Part shown: positions 56,716-64,000 of the stretch, piece by piece | Numbering within the stretch: position 1 is the first letter of the stretch | How the letters are laid out: every line of letters starts with the position of its first letter | Source of the DNA: Micromonospora saelicesensis | GTDB taxonomy: Bacteria; Actinomycetota; Actinomycetes; Mycobacteriales; Micromonosporaceae | Assembly: GCF_900091575.1 (NCBI RefSeq) | Contig: NZ_FMCR01000003.1 | Coordinates: 682,001-746,000, forward strand | Reading direction: 5' to 3' | DNA length: 64,000 nucleotides | The notes under the pieces: generated by a model | The model's input: the letters and a program-made list of their open reading frames with translations, nothing else | Database searches by the model: none | What the model was told of the DNA's origin: nothing | Position numbers and translations under genes: made by a program

Positions 56716-58719
56716 ATGTCCAGAGACTGCTATCGATATTTTTCCGGGCTGGCGCTGGTAGCGGCGCTGACGCTCGGCGCAGCAGCCCCCGCCTCCCTGC
56801 CGGACACCGTGCCGGTGGCCGCCCAGGCAGCCTGCGTGACAGATCCGGCCACCCCGAAACGGCAGTTCCGGGGCATGTGGATCGCCAGCGTGGCCAACAT
56901 CGACTGGCCCAGCCGCACCGGGCTCACCGCCGCCGCCCAACAGGCGGAGTACCGAGGTTGGCTCGACCTGGCCAAGCAGCGTCGGATGAACGCCGTTGTC
57001 GTGCAGATCCGCCCCGCCGCCGACGCGTTCTGGCCGTCGACGTACGAGCCGTGGTCGCAGTGGCTCACCGGAACCCAGGGAGGCAATCCCGGCTACGACC
57101 CGATGGCCTTCATGGTGGCCGAGGCGCACGCCCGCAACCTGGAGTTCCACGCCTGGTTCAATCCGTACCGGGTCGCGACCCACACCGACCTCACCAAGCT
57201 GGCCGCCAGCCACCCGGCCCGCAAGAACCCGGGCTGGGCCGTCGCCTACAACGGCCAGCTCTACTACAACCCCGGCATCCCCGCCGTCCGCGCCTTCGTG
57301 CAGACCGCCATGATGGACGCCGTCAACCGCTACGACATCGACGCGGTGCACTGGGACGACTACTTCTACCCGTACCCGGGCAGCGGTGGGGGCTTCCCCG
57401 ACCAGACCACCTACGCCCAGTACGGCGCCGGCTTCAGCACCATCACCGACTGGCGGCGCAACAACGTCAACCTGCTGGTGCAGGAGATGAGTGCCAAGAT
57501 CCGGGCGGCGAAGCCGTGGGTGAAGCTCGGCGTGAGCCCGTTCGGCATCTGGCGCAACGCCGGCACCGACCCGCTCGGCTCGCGCACCACCGGCCTCCAG
57601 TCGTACGACGCGATCTACGCCGACACCCGACGTTGGGTGAAGCAGGGTTGGATCGACTACATCGCCCCGCAGATCTACTGGCAGATCGGCCACCCCGCGG
57701 CCGACTACGCGGAATTGGTCCGCTGGTGGTCGGAGACCGTCACCGGCACCACCGTGCAACTGCTCGTCGGGCAGGCAACCTACCGCGCCGGGGCCTCCGG
57801 GCAGGATGCCGCCTGGCAGGACCCGGCCGAGCTCACCGACCACCTGACCCTCAACCGCGCCTACCCCCGGATCCTCGGCGACATCCACTTCAGCGCCAAG
57901 GACGTACGCGCCGACCGCATCGGTGCCGTCTCCCGGGTTACGACCGACCACTACCGCCGGCCCGCCCTGGCACCGGCCGGGGTCGGCGGTGCCGCGCCCG
58001 CCGCGCCGAATCTCACCTCGGCGGTACGCGGCAGCGGCGGCGTGACAGTGAACTGGCAGCGTGGCGCCGCCGGCAGCACGGCCTCGTACGCCGTGTACCG
58101 ACTGCCCGGCGACGGCTCGGTCGACCCCTGCGACCTGGCCGATGCCCGCAACCTGCTCGGCACGGTGCGTGCCTCGGGCAGCACCGGGACGTTCACCGAC
58201 GCCACCGCCGCCGCCGGCTCGACCTACCGGTACCTGGTGACCGCCCTGGACCGGCTGCACCACGAGAGCCCGGCCAGCAACGCGCGGGTGGTCACCGGCA
58301 CCGGCGGCACGTTCAGCGTGATCGTGGACAACACCACCACTGGTGGCTTCACCGCCGCCGCCACCTGGGGCACCTCGTCGTACCTCACCGCGCGGTACGG
58401 CACGAACTACCGGTTCGCCGAGCCGCAGGCGGTCAGTGACCCGGCCTGGTTCAGCGCGACGCTGCCCGCCGCCGGCTCGTACCGGGTCGAGGTCTGGTAC
58501 CCGGCCGACCCCGGCTACAACAGCGCCACGCCGCACCTGGTGGCCACCGCGAACGGGACCGTGACGGTCTCCGTCGACCAGCGCAGCGGCGGCGGGCAGT
58601 GGCGGGTGCTGGGCACCTACGACTTCGCCGCTGGGACGCGCCAGGTCGTCGGGGTCAGCCGCTGGACCAGCACCCAGGGGTACGTGGTAGCCGACGCCGT
58701 CCGGATCACCCGGCTCTGA
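56716..58719 (+). CDS. Secreted GHL10-type glycosidase with fibronectin-III-like and golvesin-type C-terminal domains
   Basis: A 667-residue exported protein. Residues 1-39 form a signal peptide. Residues about 48-385 are the GHL10 (DUF187) TIM-barrel: RQFRGMWIASVANIDWPS, NAVVVQIRPAADAFWPS, FHAWFNPYRVA, IDAVHWDDYFYPYPG, IDYIAPQIYWQIGH. WDDYF bears the likely acidic residue. A fibronectin-III-like domain (about 430-530, NLTSAVRGSGGVTVNWQRG) follows. A golvesin/Xly-type carbohydrate-binding domain (about 535-665, VIVDNTTTGGFTAAATWGTS...GYVVADAVRI) ends it. Similar proteins act on cell-wall sugars; substrate unknown. A 16-bp terminator hairpin lies 12 bases after the stop. Confidence 0.85.
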   Translation: MSRDCYRYFSGLALVAALTLGAAAPASLPDTVPVAAQAACVTDPATPKRQFRGMWIASVANIDWPSRTGLTAAAQQAEYRGWLDLAKQRRMNAVVVQIRPAADAFWPSTYEPWSQWLTGTQGGNPGYDPMAFMVAEAHARNLEFHAWFNPYRVATHTDLTKLAASHPARKNPGWAVAYNGQLYYNPGIPAVRAFVQTAMMDAVNRYDIDAVHWDDYFYPYPGSGGGFPDQTTYAQYGAGFSTITDWRRNNVNLLVQEMSAKIRAAKPWVKLGVSPFGIWRNAGTDPLGSRTTGLQSYDAIYADTRRWVKQGWIDYIAPQIYWQIGHPAADYAELVRWWSETVTGTTVQLLVGQATYRAGASGQDAAWQDPAELTDHLTLNRAYPRILGDIHFSAKDVRADRIGAVSRVTTDHYRRPALAPAGVGGAAPAAPNLTSAVRGSGGVTVNWQRGAAGSTASYAVYRLPGDGSVDPCDLADARNLLGTVRASGSTGTFTDATAAAGSTYRYLVTALDRLHHESPASNARVVTGTGGTFSVIVDNTTTGGFTAAATWGTSSYLTARYGTNYRFAEPQAVSDPAWFSATLPAAGSYRVEVWYPADPGYNSATPHLVATANGTVTVSVDQRSGGGQWRVLGTYDFAAGTRQVVGVSRWTSTQGYVVADAVRITRL

Positions 58720-58730
58720 GCCCGCGTCTG

Positions 58731-58764
58731 GTTCCCCCGGAGCGTCTCGACGCTTCGGGGGAAC
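58731..58764 (+). terminator. Terminator after the GHL10-type gene
   Basis: A 16-bp stem GTTCCCCCGGAGCGTC / GACGCTTCGGGGGAAC with one G-T wobble and a 2-base loop (so the top pairs melt). It lies just after the stop at 58719. Confidence 0.65.
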
Positions 58765-58845
58765 GGCAGCGGCCGGCCGAGAGTTGCCGTGCTGCGCTAC
58801 GGTCCCATCCGACCCGCCCGAGCAGGCGGGCGGGACCGGGGGTGG

Positions 58846-59286
58846 ATGGTGCGATACGCGCAGCCACAGTTGGCGCCTGACGAACGGATCCTGTTCACCC
58901 AACGGGGATACTTTCCCATTGGTGGAACGGTGTTCAGCGCCTACGGGGCCCTCCTCGTCCTCACCACCAGGCGCCTGCTCTTCGCGCCAGCTCGGATCTG
59001 GAAAATCCACAACCCGGCAGAGACCTGGGTTCGCGCCAAGTCCATGAGCCTTCCGGACGTGAGGGCCGCCGAACCCGCGTCCGGCGCGCGGTTGACGATC
59101 AGTTCCCGGTACGGCGACACCGTCTCCTTCTGCGCCATCCTCCCCACGGGCCCGGGCTTCGTCTGGCAGGTGCGCGACGCCGTCCCCTATCGGGACGAGA
59201 CAGTTCGGCAGATCAGGCAGGCCATTCGGATCACCGGGGCTGGTTCGGGTGCGGCCGACGTCGGTGACGGCGGCGCGTGGCGCTGA
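58846..59286 (+). CDS. Hypothetical small protein with PH-like (GRAM-type) beta domain
   Basis: A 146-residue soluble protein. Several strands fit a pleckstrin-homology-like barrel: DERILFTQRGYFPIGG, GALLVLTTRRLLFAPAR, RLTISSRYGDTVSF, then a C-terminal helix (VRQIRQAIRI). In bacteria such folds occur in small membrane-associated proteins of unknown role. The ATG at 58846 is preceded by GGGGGTGG. It opens a group with two membrane proteins (59389, 59967). The gap to the next gene is about 100 bases. Confidence 0.6.
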   Translation: MVRYAQPQLAPDERILFTQRGYFPIGGTVFSAYGALLVLTTRRLLFAPARIWKIHNPAETWVRAKSMSLPDVRAAEPASGARLTISSRYGDTVSFCAILPTGPGFVWQVRDAVPYRDETVRQIRQAIRITGAGSGAADVGDGGAWR

Positions 59287-59388
59287 ACGAGGGGGACGTG
59301 GACCAGACCGCTCGCATGCAGGGCGAGCATGTCACCGTGTACGAGCGGCCGGGCCGTCGTTGCGCGTCTCGACGAGGGAGATGAGCCC

Positions 59389-59970
59389 ATGGACCCTGCG
59401 ATCCGGGACCGCGAGCTGCGACTCTGGCAGACCTTGGGGCCTACCGCCTACCGCCTGCGTTCTGTCGGGGTCGCCGTCCTGCTGGCTCTGGGCGGGGCGG
59501 TGGTCTTTCTCGGATTCATGACCGCGATCAACCACTTCCCCGGTACCGGGGCCGTCTACAAGGGGCCAGGAGAGCGCTCGGTGCGCGTGGTCGTCGGCAC
59601 CTGCCAGCAGCTCGGCCCGATCAGCAAGCAAGGCTTCGGTTACTGGTGGGAGTGCGATGCCGCCGTGACCGGAAGCGGCGGCGCTGTCCGGAAGACCCGG
59701 ATTGAGCGCTCGGTCGTCACCCCCGAGGACCAAGGTCGGTCGCTCGTGCTGCGCGAGGGGTGCCGTGACAGGAAAGGGTTCACCGACTGCTCGTACGGCA
59801 GACCGACCAATTCGTGGCTCGAGATGGGCGTACTGCTCATCGGCAAGGTGGGGTGGATAGTTGCCGTCCTCAGCGGCCTGGGCGCCCTCGTCTACCTGAC
59901 CCGGGCGCTCCTCGGGGCACCCCGGTACTGCCGCTTCCGTGGCGGCCGTCCAGCGAGCGCAAGATCATGA
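59389..59970 (+). CDS. Hypothetical membrane protein (DUF6346-like)
   Basis: A 193-residue protein with two membrane spans: SVGVAVLLALGGAVVFLGFM (about 27-46) and VGWIVAVLSGLGALVYLTRAL (about 155-175). The external loop between them has four cysteines (GTCQQLG, WECDA, REGCRDR, TDCSYG), which probably form disulphides. I believe it matches DUF6346, but that is from memory of the pattern. The start is the ATG at 59389 with a GGGAGATGA site. The last base group overlaps the ATG of the next gene (ATGA), so the two are translationally coupled. Confidence 0.65.
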   Translation: MDPAIRDRELRLWQTLGPTAYRLRSVGVAVLLALGGAVVFLGFMTAINHFPGTGAVYKGPGERSVRVVVGTCQQLGPISKQGFGYWWECDAAVTGSGGAVRKTRIERSVVTPEDQGRSLVLREGCRDRKGFTDCSYGRPTNSWLEMGVLLIGKVGWIVAVLSGLGALVYLTRALLGAPRYCRFRGGRPASARS

Positions 59971-60518
59971 GCGGAGGTCGCCCGACGTTGATGCCGATGA
60001 GGAACTGGGGTACCTGGTTCGGCGGTCTGATCCTGTGGGCCGTGTTCGGCTTCATGATGGTGATGTTCAGTAGGAATCCGGCGAACGGTTGGGGTGAGTT
60101 GGTGCTGGTCGCCGGGTTCTTCGTCGGCCTCTGTCACCTCGTCACGGTCGCCGCCATGTTCTCCTACGTGAAGGTGACTCCGGCCGCCCTTCTGGTGGTC
60201 AACCCGGGACTGTCGACCGCGATACCGTGGAGTCGCGTCCAGCAGGTGGTCGCGGAGCGCGGTCTCGTTGTCAGGGTCAGAGGCGCCGAGGATGTCCACT
60301 GCTACGCGTTTCAGCCCTCCGTCGTCGGCCGCCTGATGGGCTATCCGGGGGCCCATCGAGCGGTCAAGAAGATCGACAGTTATGGGAAGCGTGTCGCCCT
60401 CGGCGCCGGCAAGGACGACCCGGAGAGCGCAGTTACCTGGCGTCGCCACCTGCTGTGGTTGGTGGGTGGCTGGTCGGTCTTCGCGTTACTCGTACCCTCG
60501 TTGGTCCGTGTCCTTTGA
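59967..60518 (+). CDS. Hypothetical membrane protein with PH-like domain
   Basis: A 183-residue protein. Two N-terminal spans (WFGGLILWAVFGFMMVMF and ELVLVAGFFVGLCHLVTVAAMF) are followed by a beta-rich stretch (YVKVTPAALLVVNPGLSTAIPWSRVQQVVAERGLVVRVRG) that resembles bacterial PH (bPH) domains. A last span is near the C-terminus (LLWLVGGWSVFALLVPSL). The ATG at 59967 overlaps the stop of the upstream gene by 4 bases. Function unknown; it probably works with the two genes before it. Confidence 0.62.
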   Translation: MSGGRPTLMPMRNWGTWFGGLILWAVFGFMMVMFSRNPANGWGELVLVAGFFVGLCHLVTVAAMFSYVKVTPAALLVVNPGLSTAIPWSRVQQVVAERGLVVRVRGAEDVHCYAFQPSVVGRLMGYPGAHRAVKKIDSYGKRVALGAGKDDPESAVTWRRHLLWLVGGWSVFALLVPSLVRVL

Positions 60519-60728
60519 GGAGCAGGCAAACGCCCGCCGGGGGTGACCTTCGGTCCGGCGTCGCCGAACCGTGATACCGGCCATCAAGTAGAGCCACGAC
60601 GACTTCGCCTCTGCTGGTGACCAGGCGTAGCCCTCCGACGCCGCCGACCTCTGCCTTCACGTCTCTCTCCACGATGGAGAGTGCAGGGTCGAGCAGCCGG
60701 CGTTCGGCCGGTGTCTACGGCGGCATGG

Positions 60729-62831
60729 TCAGCCCTGGCGAAGCCAGACGGCACCGAGCGGCGGGACCTGGAGGGCCGCCGAGGCGACCATTCCGTGCCA
60801 GGGCACGTTCTCGGCCCGTACCTCGCCAAGGTTGCCCACCCCCGACCCGCCGTAGTGGTGCGCGTCGGTGTTGAGCACCTCCTGCCAGGTGCCGCCGGCC
60901 GGCAGGCCGATCCGGTAGTCGTGCAGCGGCTGGGCGGAGAAGTTCGCCACGCACACCAGCGTCGAGCCGTCCGGGGCGATCCGGACGAATGACACGGTGT
61001 TGTTGGCGACGTCGTCGCCGGCGATCCAGCGGAACCCGGCCGGCTCGGTGTCCTGTGCCCAGAGCGCCGGGGTGTCCCGGTAGACCCGGTTGAGGTCACC
61101 GACGAGTCGTTGCACACCGGCGCGGGCCGGGTCGTGCAGCAGGTACCAGTCGAGGCCGCGCTCCTCGCTCCACTCCCGGTCGTCGGCCAGTTCGGAGCCC
61201 ATGAAGAGCAGTTGCTTGCCGGGGTGCGCCCACATGTACGCCAGCAGTGCCCGGACGTTCGCCAACCGCTGCCAGGTGTCGCCGGGCATCTTGCCGGCCA
61301 GTGAGCCCTTGCCGTGCACCACCTCGTCGTGGCTGATCGGCAGCACGTAGTTCTCGCTCCAGGCGTACGCCAGGGAGAAGGTGAGCTGGTGGTGGTGGTG
61401 CTGGCGGTAGATCGGGTCCTTCGAGGTGTAGAGCAGGGTGTCGTGCATCCAGCCCATGTTCCACTTGAACCCGAAGCCCAGCCCGCCGTCGGCGGTGGGC
61501 CGGGTGACGCCCGGCCAGGCGGTCGACTCCTCGGCGATCATGACGACGCCGGCGTGGTGCTTGTAGACGGTCGCGTTCACCTCCTGCATGAGCGCGATGG
61601 CCTCCAGGTTCTCCCGGCCGCCGTACTTGTTCGGGGCCCACTCGCCCTGGTTGCGGGAGTAGTCCAGGTAGAGCATCGAGGCGACGGCGTCGACCCGCAG
61701 CCCGTCGACGTGGAACTGGTCGCACCAGTAGAGCGCGTTGGCGACCAGGAAGTTGCGCACCTCGTTGCGGCCGAAGTCGAAGACGTACGTGCCCCAGTCG
61801 GGGTGCTCGCCGCGCCGCGGGTCGGGGTGCTCGTAGAGCGGGGTGCCGTCGAACCGCGCGAGGGCCCACTCGTCCTTGGGAAAGTGCGCGGGCACCCAGT
61901 CCAGGAGTACGCCGATGCCGGCGGCGTGCAGCCGGTCGACGAGGTGGCGGAACTCGTCCGGGTCGCCGAACCGGGAGGTCGGCGCGTAGTAGCCGGTCAC
62001 CTGGTAGCCCCAGGAGCCGCCGAACGGGTGCTCCATCACCGGCAGGAACTCCACGTGCGTGAAGCCCAGCTCGGTGACGTACGCGGTGAGTTGTTCGGCC
62101 AGTTCGCGGTAGCCCAGGCCGGGCCGCCACGAGCCGAGGTGCACCTCGTAGACGCTCATCGGTTCCTGGTGCGGCTGCCGTTCGGCCCGCCGGGCCAGCC
62201 AGTCCGCGTCGTCCCACTGGTACGTCGAGTGGTGCACCACCGAGGCGGTGGCCGGCGGCACCTCGGCGTACGCGGCGAGGGGGTCGGCCTTGTCCCGCCA
62301 CTGCCCGTCGGCGCCCAGCACCCGGTACTTGTAGCGGGCCCCGGCCCGGGCGTTGGGGACGAACAGCTCCCACACCCCGCTGGAGCCGAGCGACCGCATC
62401 GGCCAGCCGTCGTCGGGGCCCCAGCCGGTGAAGTCGCCGATCACCCGCACCCCACGGGCGTTGGGTGCCCAGACGCTGAACGCCACGCCCTCGTCGAAGA
62501 CCCGGGCGCCGAGCGCCTCCCACAGTCGCTCGTGCCGGCCCTCGCGGATCAGGTGCAGGTCCAGCTCGCCGAGGGTCGGCGGGTAGCGGTACGGGTCGTC
62601 GTGGGCGGTGCCGTCGACCTCCACCCGGTAGTCGAGCACGCTGCCGTCGACCTGCGCCTCGAAGACGCCCATGTCGTGCACCCGCTTCATCGGGTACCGC
62701 TCGTCGCCGACGAGCAGCGCGACGTCGCTGGCGCCCCGGCGCATCGTGCGGATCGTCGTGGAGGAGTCGGCGGGGTGCGCGCCGAGCAGCGCGTGCGGGT
62801 CGTGCGTCGCGCCGGAGATCAGCTGGTCCAT
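60729..62831 (-). CDS. glgB: 1,4-alpha-glucan branching enzyme GlgB
   Basis: A 700-residue GH13 enzyme that makes alpha-1,6 branches in glycogen. The N-terminal CBM48-like module has [20 protein letters not shown]. The barrel motifs are [40 protein letters not shown] with the nucleophile Asp, [13 protein letters not shown] with the acid Glu, and [15 protein letters not shown] with the third acid. The ATG at 62831 has GAAGGA upstream. It overlaps the glgE stop by 13 bases, the usual glgE-glgB pair of actinobacteria, so both act in the GlgE pathway of alpha-glucan synthesis from maltose-1-phosphate. Confidence 0.95.
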   Translation of the reverse strand: MDQLISGATHDPHALLGAHPADSSTTIRTMRRGASDVALLVGDERYPMKRVHDMGVFEAQVDGSVLDYRVEVDGTAHDDPYRYPPTLGELDLHLIREGRHERLWEALGARVFDEGVAFSVWAPNARGVRVIGDFTGWGPDDGWPMRSLGSSGVWELFVPNARAGARYKYRVLGADGQWRDKADPLAAYAEVPPATASVVHHSTYQWDDADWLARRAERQPHQEPMSVYEVHLGSWRPGLGYRELAEQLTAYVTELGFTHVEFLPVMEHPFGGSWGYQVTGYYAPTSRFGDPDEFRHLVDRLHAAGIGVLLDWVPAHFPKDEWALARFDGTPLYEHPDPRRGEHPDWGTYVFDFGRNEVRNFLVANALYWCDQFHVDGLRVDAVASMLYLDYSRNQGEWAPNKYGGRENLEAIALMQEVNATVYKHHAGVVMIAEESTAWPGVTRPTADGGLGFGFKWNMGWMHDTLLYTSKDPIYRQHHHHQLTFSLAYAWSENYVLPISHDEVVHGKGSLAGKMPGDTWQRLANVRALLAYMWAHPGKQLLFMGSELADDREWSEERGLDWYLLHDPARAGVQRLVGDLNRVYRDTPALWAQDTEPAGFRWIAGDDVANNTVSFVRIAPDGSTLVCVANFSAQPLHDYRIGLPAGGTWQEVLNTDAHHYGGSGVGNLGEVRAENVPWHGMVASAALQVPPLGAVWLRQG

Positions 62832-64000
62832 CGGGCGTCCTTCGGAGCGGCGTCGGTCGGTACGGAGGCGGACGGGCGGGTGGCCGCTCGGCGCGGCGGG
62901 GTCGGGACCGGGCCCGACCGGCGGGGCGGAGTCGGAACGGGAGCTGTCGACGCGGCAGCTGTCGACGCAGGAGGCGCCGGAGCAGGAGGCGTCGGTGCAG
63001 GAGCTGTCGGCGCAGGAGGTTTCGGGACGGGGGCTGTCGGTGCGGTGCCACCGGACAGGTCGTCCGGCACGTCGGCGACGGTGAGGCTTGCCGGCTCGGC
63101 GCCCGCCGGCTGCGGCTGGGTCGGCGGGGTCGGGCGACGCACTGTCAACACGTGCGCGGGTTGCAGGTACGGGTCGAGCCGTACCGCGTTGCGCTGACCC
63201 CAGTCGTAACTGGTGCCGGTCAGCTCGTCGTGCACCGTGAACCGTTCGTGCCAGTCGAAGCCGAGCGCCGGCATGTCGAGGGTGGTGTTGCCCCACTGCA
63301 CGACGCGCGGGTCGAAGGAGCAGATCACGATGACCGTGTTGCCGGTCTCCGGGTCGTGCTTGGACCAGCAGAGCAGCGCCGGGTTGTCGATCTCGTGGAA
63401 GCGCAGGTTGCGGAGCTGGTGCAGGGCCGGGTTGTCGTGGCGTACCCGGTTGAGGGTGGCCAGGAACGGCGCCAGCGAGCGGCCCTGCGCCTCGGCGCCG
63501 GCCCAGTCCCGTGGTCGCAGCTCGTACTTCTCGTTGTCGAGGTACTCCTCGGCGCCCGGTCGGGCCACGTGCTCGAACAGCTCGTAGCCCGCGTACAGGC
63601 CCCAGGAGGGGGAGAGCAGCGCGGCCAGCACCGCCCGGATCTTGAACATCGGCGGCCCGCCGTGCTGCAACGACTCGTGCAGGATGTCCGGGGTGTTCGG
63701 CCAGAAGTTCGGCCGCATGTAGTCGGCCGCCTCGATCAGCTCCTCGCAGTACGCCCGCATCTCGGCCGCCGTCGTGCGCCAGGTGAAATAGGTGTACGAC
63801 TGGGTGAAGCCGATCTTGCCGAGGCCGTGCATGATGGCCGGCCGGGTGAACGCCTCGGCCAGGAACAGCACATCCGGGTCGACCGCCTTCACCTCGGCGA
63901 TCAGCCAGTGCCAGAAGTCGAACGGCTTGGTGTGCGGGTTGTCCACCCGGAAGATCCGGATGCCCTCGCCGACCCAGTGCAGCACCACCCGCAGCACCTC
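62819..64000 (-). CDS. glgE: Alpha-1,4-glucan:maltose-1-phosphate maltosyltransferase GlgE, C-terminal part (5' end outside window)
   Basis: The frame enters from the right edge. About 394 residues of the C-terminal half are visible. [19 protein letters not shown] carries the nucleophile Asp. [12 protein letters not shown] has the acid Glu. [11 protein letters not shown] and [16 protein letters not shown] follow. GlgE transfers maltose from maltose-1-phosphate onto alpha-glucan chains. After the normal end (near [14 protein letters not shown]) there is an extra tail of about 100 residues, rich in Pro, Ala and Thr with repeated [12 protein letters not shown] units. It is not usual for GlgE. 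The stop at 62819 lies 13 bases inside glgB. Confidence 0.92.
   Translation of the reverse strand, partial: EVLRVVLHWVGEGIRIFRVDNPHTKPFDFWHWLIAEVKAVDPDVLFLAEAFTRPAIMHGLGKIGFTQSYTYFTWRTTAAEMRAYCEELIEAADYMRPNFWPNTPDILHESLQHGGPPMFKIRAVLAALLSPSWGLYAGYELFEHVARPGAEEYLDNEKYELRPRDWAGAEAQGRSLAPFLATLNRVRHDNPALHQLRNLRFHEIDNPALLCWSKHDPETGNTVIVICSFDPRVVQWGNTTLDMPALGFDWHERFTVHDELTGTSYDWGQRNAVRLDPYLQPAHVLTVRRPTPPTQPQPAGAEPASLTVADVPDDLSGGTAPTAPVPKPPAPTAPAPTPPAPAPPASTAAASTAPVPTPPRRSGPVPTPPRRAATRPSASVPTDAAPKDARWTS

Overview
The window is about 70% GC by eye, very gene-dense and rich in GTG and TTG starts. It carries GlgE/GlgB glycogen metabolism, a SARP-type regulator with ATPase and TPR domains, and an actinobacterial form of the c-di-AMP riboswitch. 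This points to a filamentous actinobacterium, most likely of the Micromonosporaceae (Micromonospora-like). The genus is an inference from protein and repeat style, not from a database match. No rRNA, tRNA, CRISPR array, transposase or phage gene was recognised, and the window looks chromosomal.

Layout. (1) 1-7.5 kb: the 3' part of a glycogen-debranching-like glucosidase, then stand-alone housekeeping and hypothetical genes (DinB-like, DUF72, alpha/beta hydrolase, secreted SGNH lipase-like, membrane protein). (2) 7.7-13.1 kb: a type IIA topoisomerase B/A pair and a SpoU-type RNA methyltransferase. (3) 13.1-17.7 kb: a secreted peptidoglycan-binding protein divergent from a large SARP/NB-ARC/TPR regulator, then an AlkB-like dioxygenase. 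(4) 17.7-31.1 kb: a complete set of candidate pseudaminic acid genes. pseB, pseC, a glycosyltransferase-like gene, a methyltransferase-like gene, pseF and pseG form one tight minus-strand operon, with pseH and pseI nearby. Embedded on the plus strand are an acyl carrier protein, a compact AMP-forming ligase, a FabG-like reductase and a phosphopantetheinyl-transferase-like gene. (5) 31.2-48 kb: a glycosyltransferase, an O-acyltransferase, a C39-peptidase-like gene behind a c-di-AMP riboswitch, and a wall teichoic acid block. That block has two TagF/TagB-like polymerases, a fused TarI-TarJ-type CDP-ribitol enzyme, a TagGH-type ABC exporter and a divergent TetR regulator. (6) 48-60.5 kb: DUF952, a two-component system, a TAXI-type lipoprotein, YaaA, an App1-like phosphatase, a secreted GHL10-type glycosidase, and a three-gene set of small membrane or PH-like proteins. 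(7) 60.7-64 kb: glgB and the 3' part of glgE.

How it may fit together. Regions 4 and 5 read as one cell-surface glycopolymer locus. CMP-pseudaminic acid and CDP-ribitol would be made in the cytoplasm, polymerised by the TagF-like enzymes and a dedicated nonulosonate transferase, decorated by acyl groups and exported by TagGH. The ACP/ligase/reductase/PPTase cassette suggests that a specially made acyl group, rather than plain acetyl, is attached to the sugar. This is the most interesting hypothesis in the window.

Limits. Functions rest on motif recognition by eye. No alignment, HMM or folding program was run. Start codons were chosen from ribosome-binding sites and family N-termini, and are marked where doubtful.
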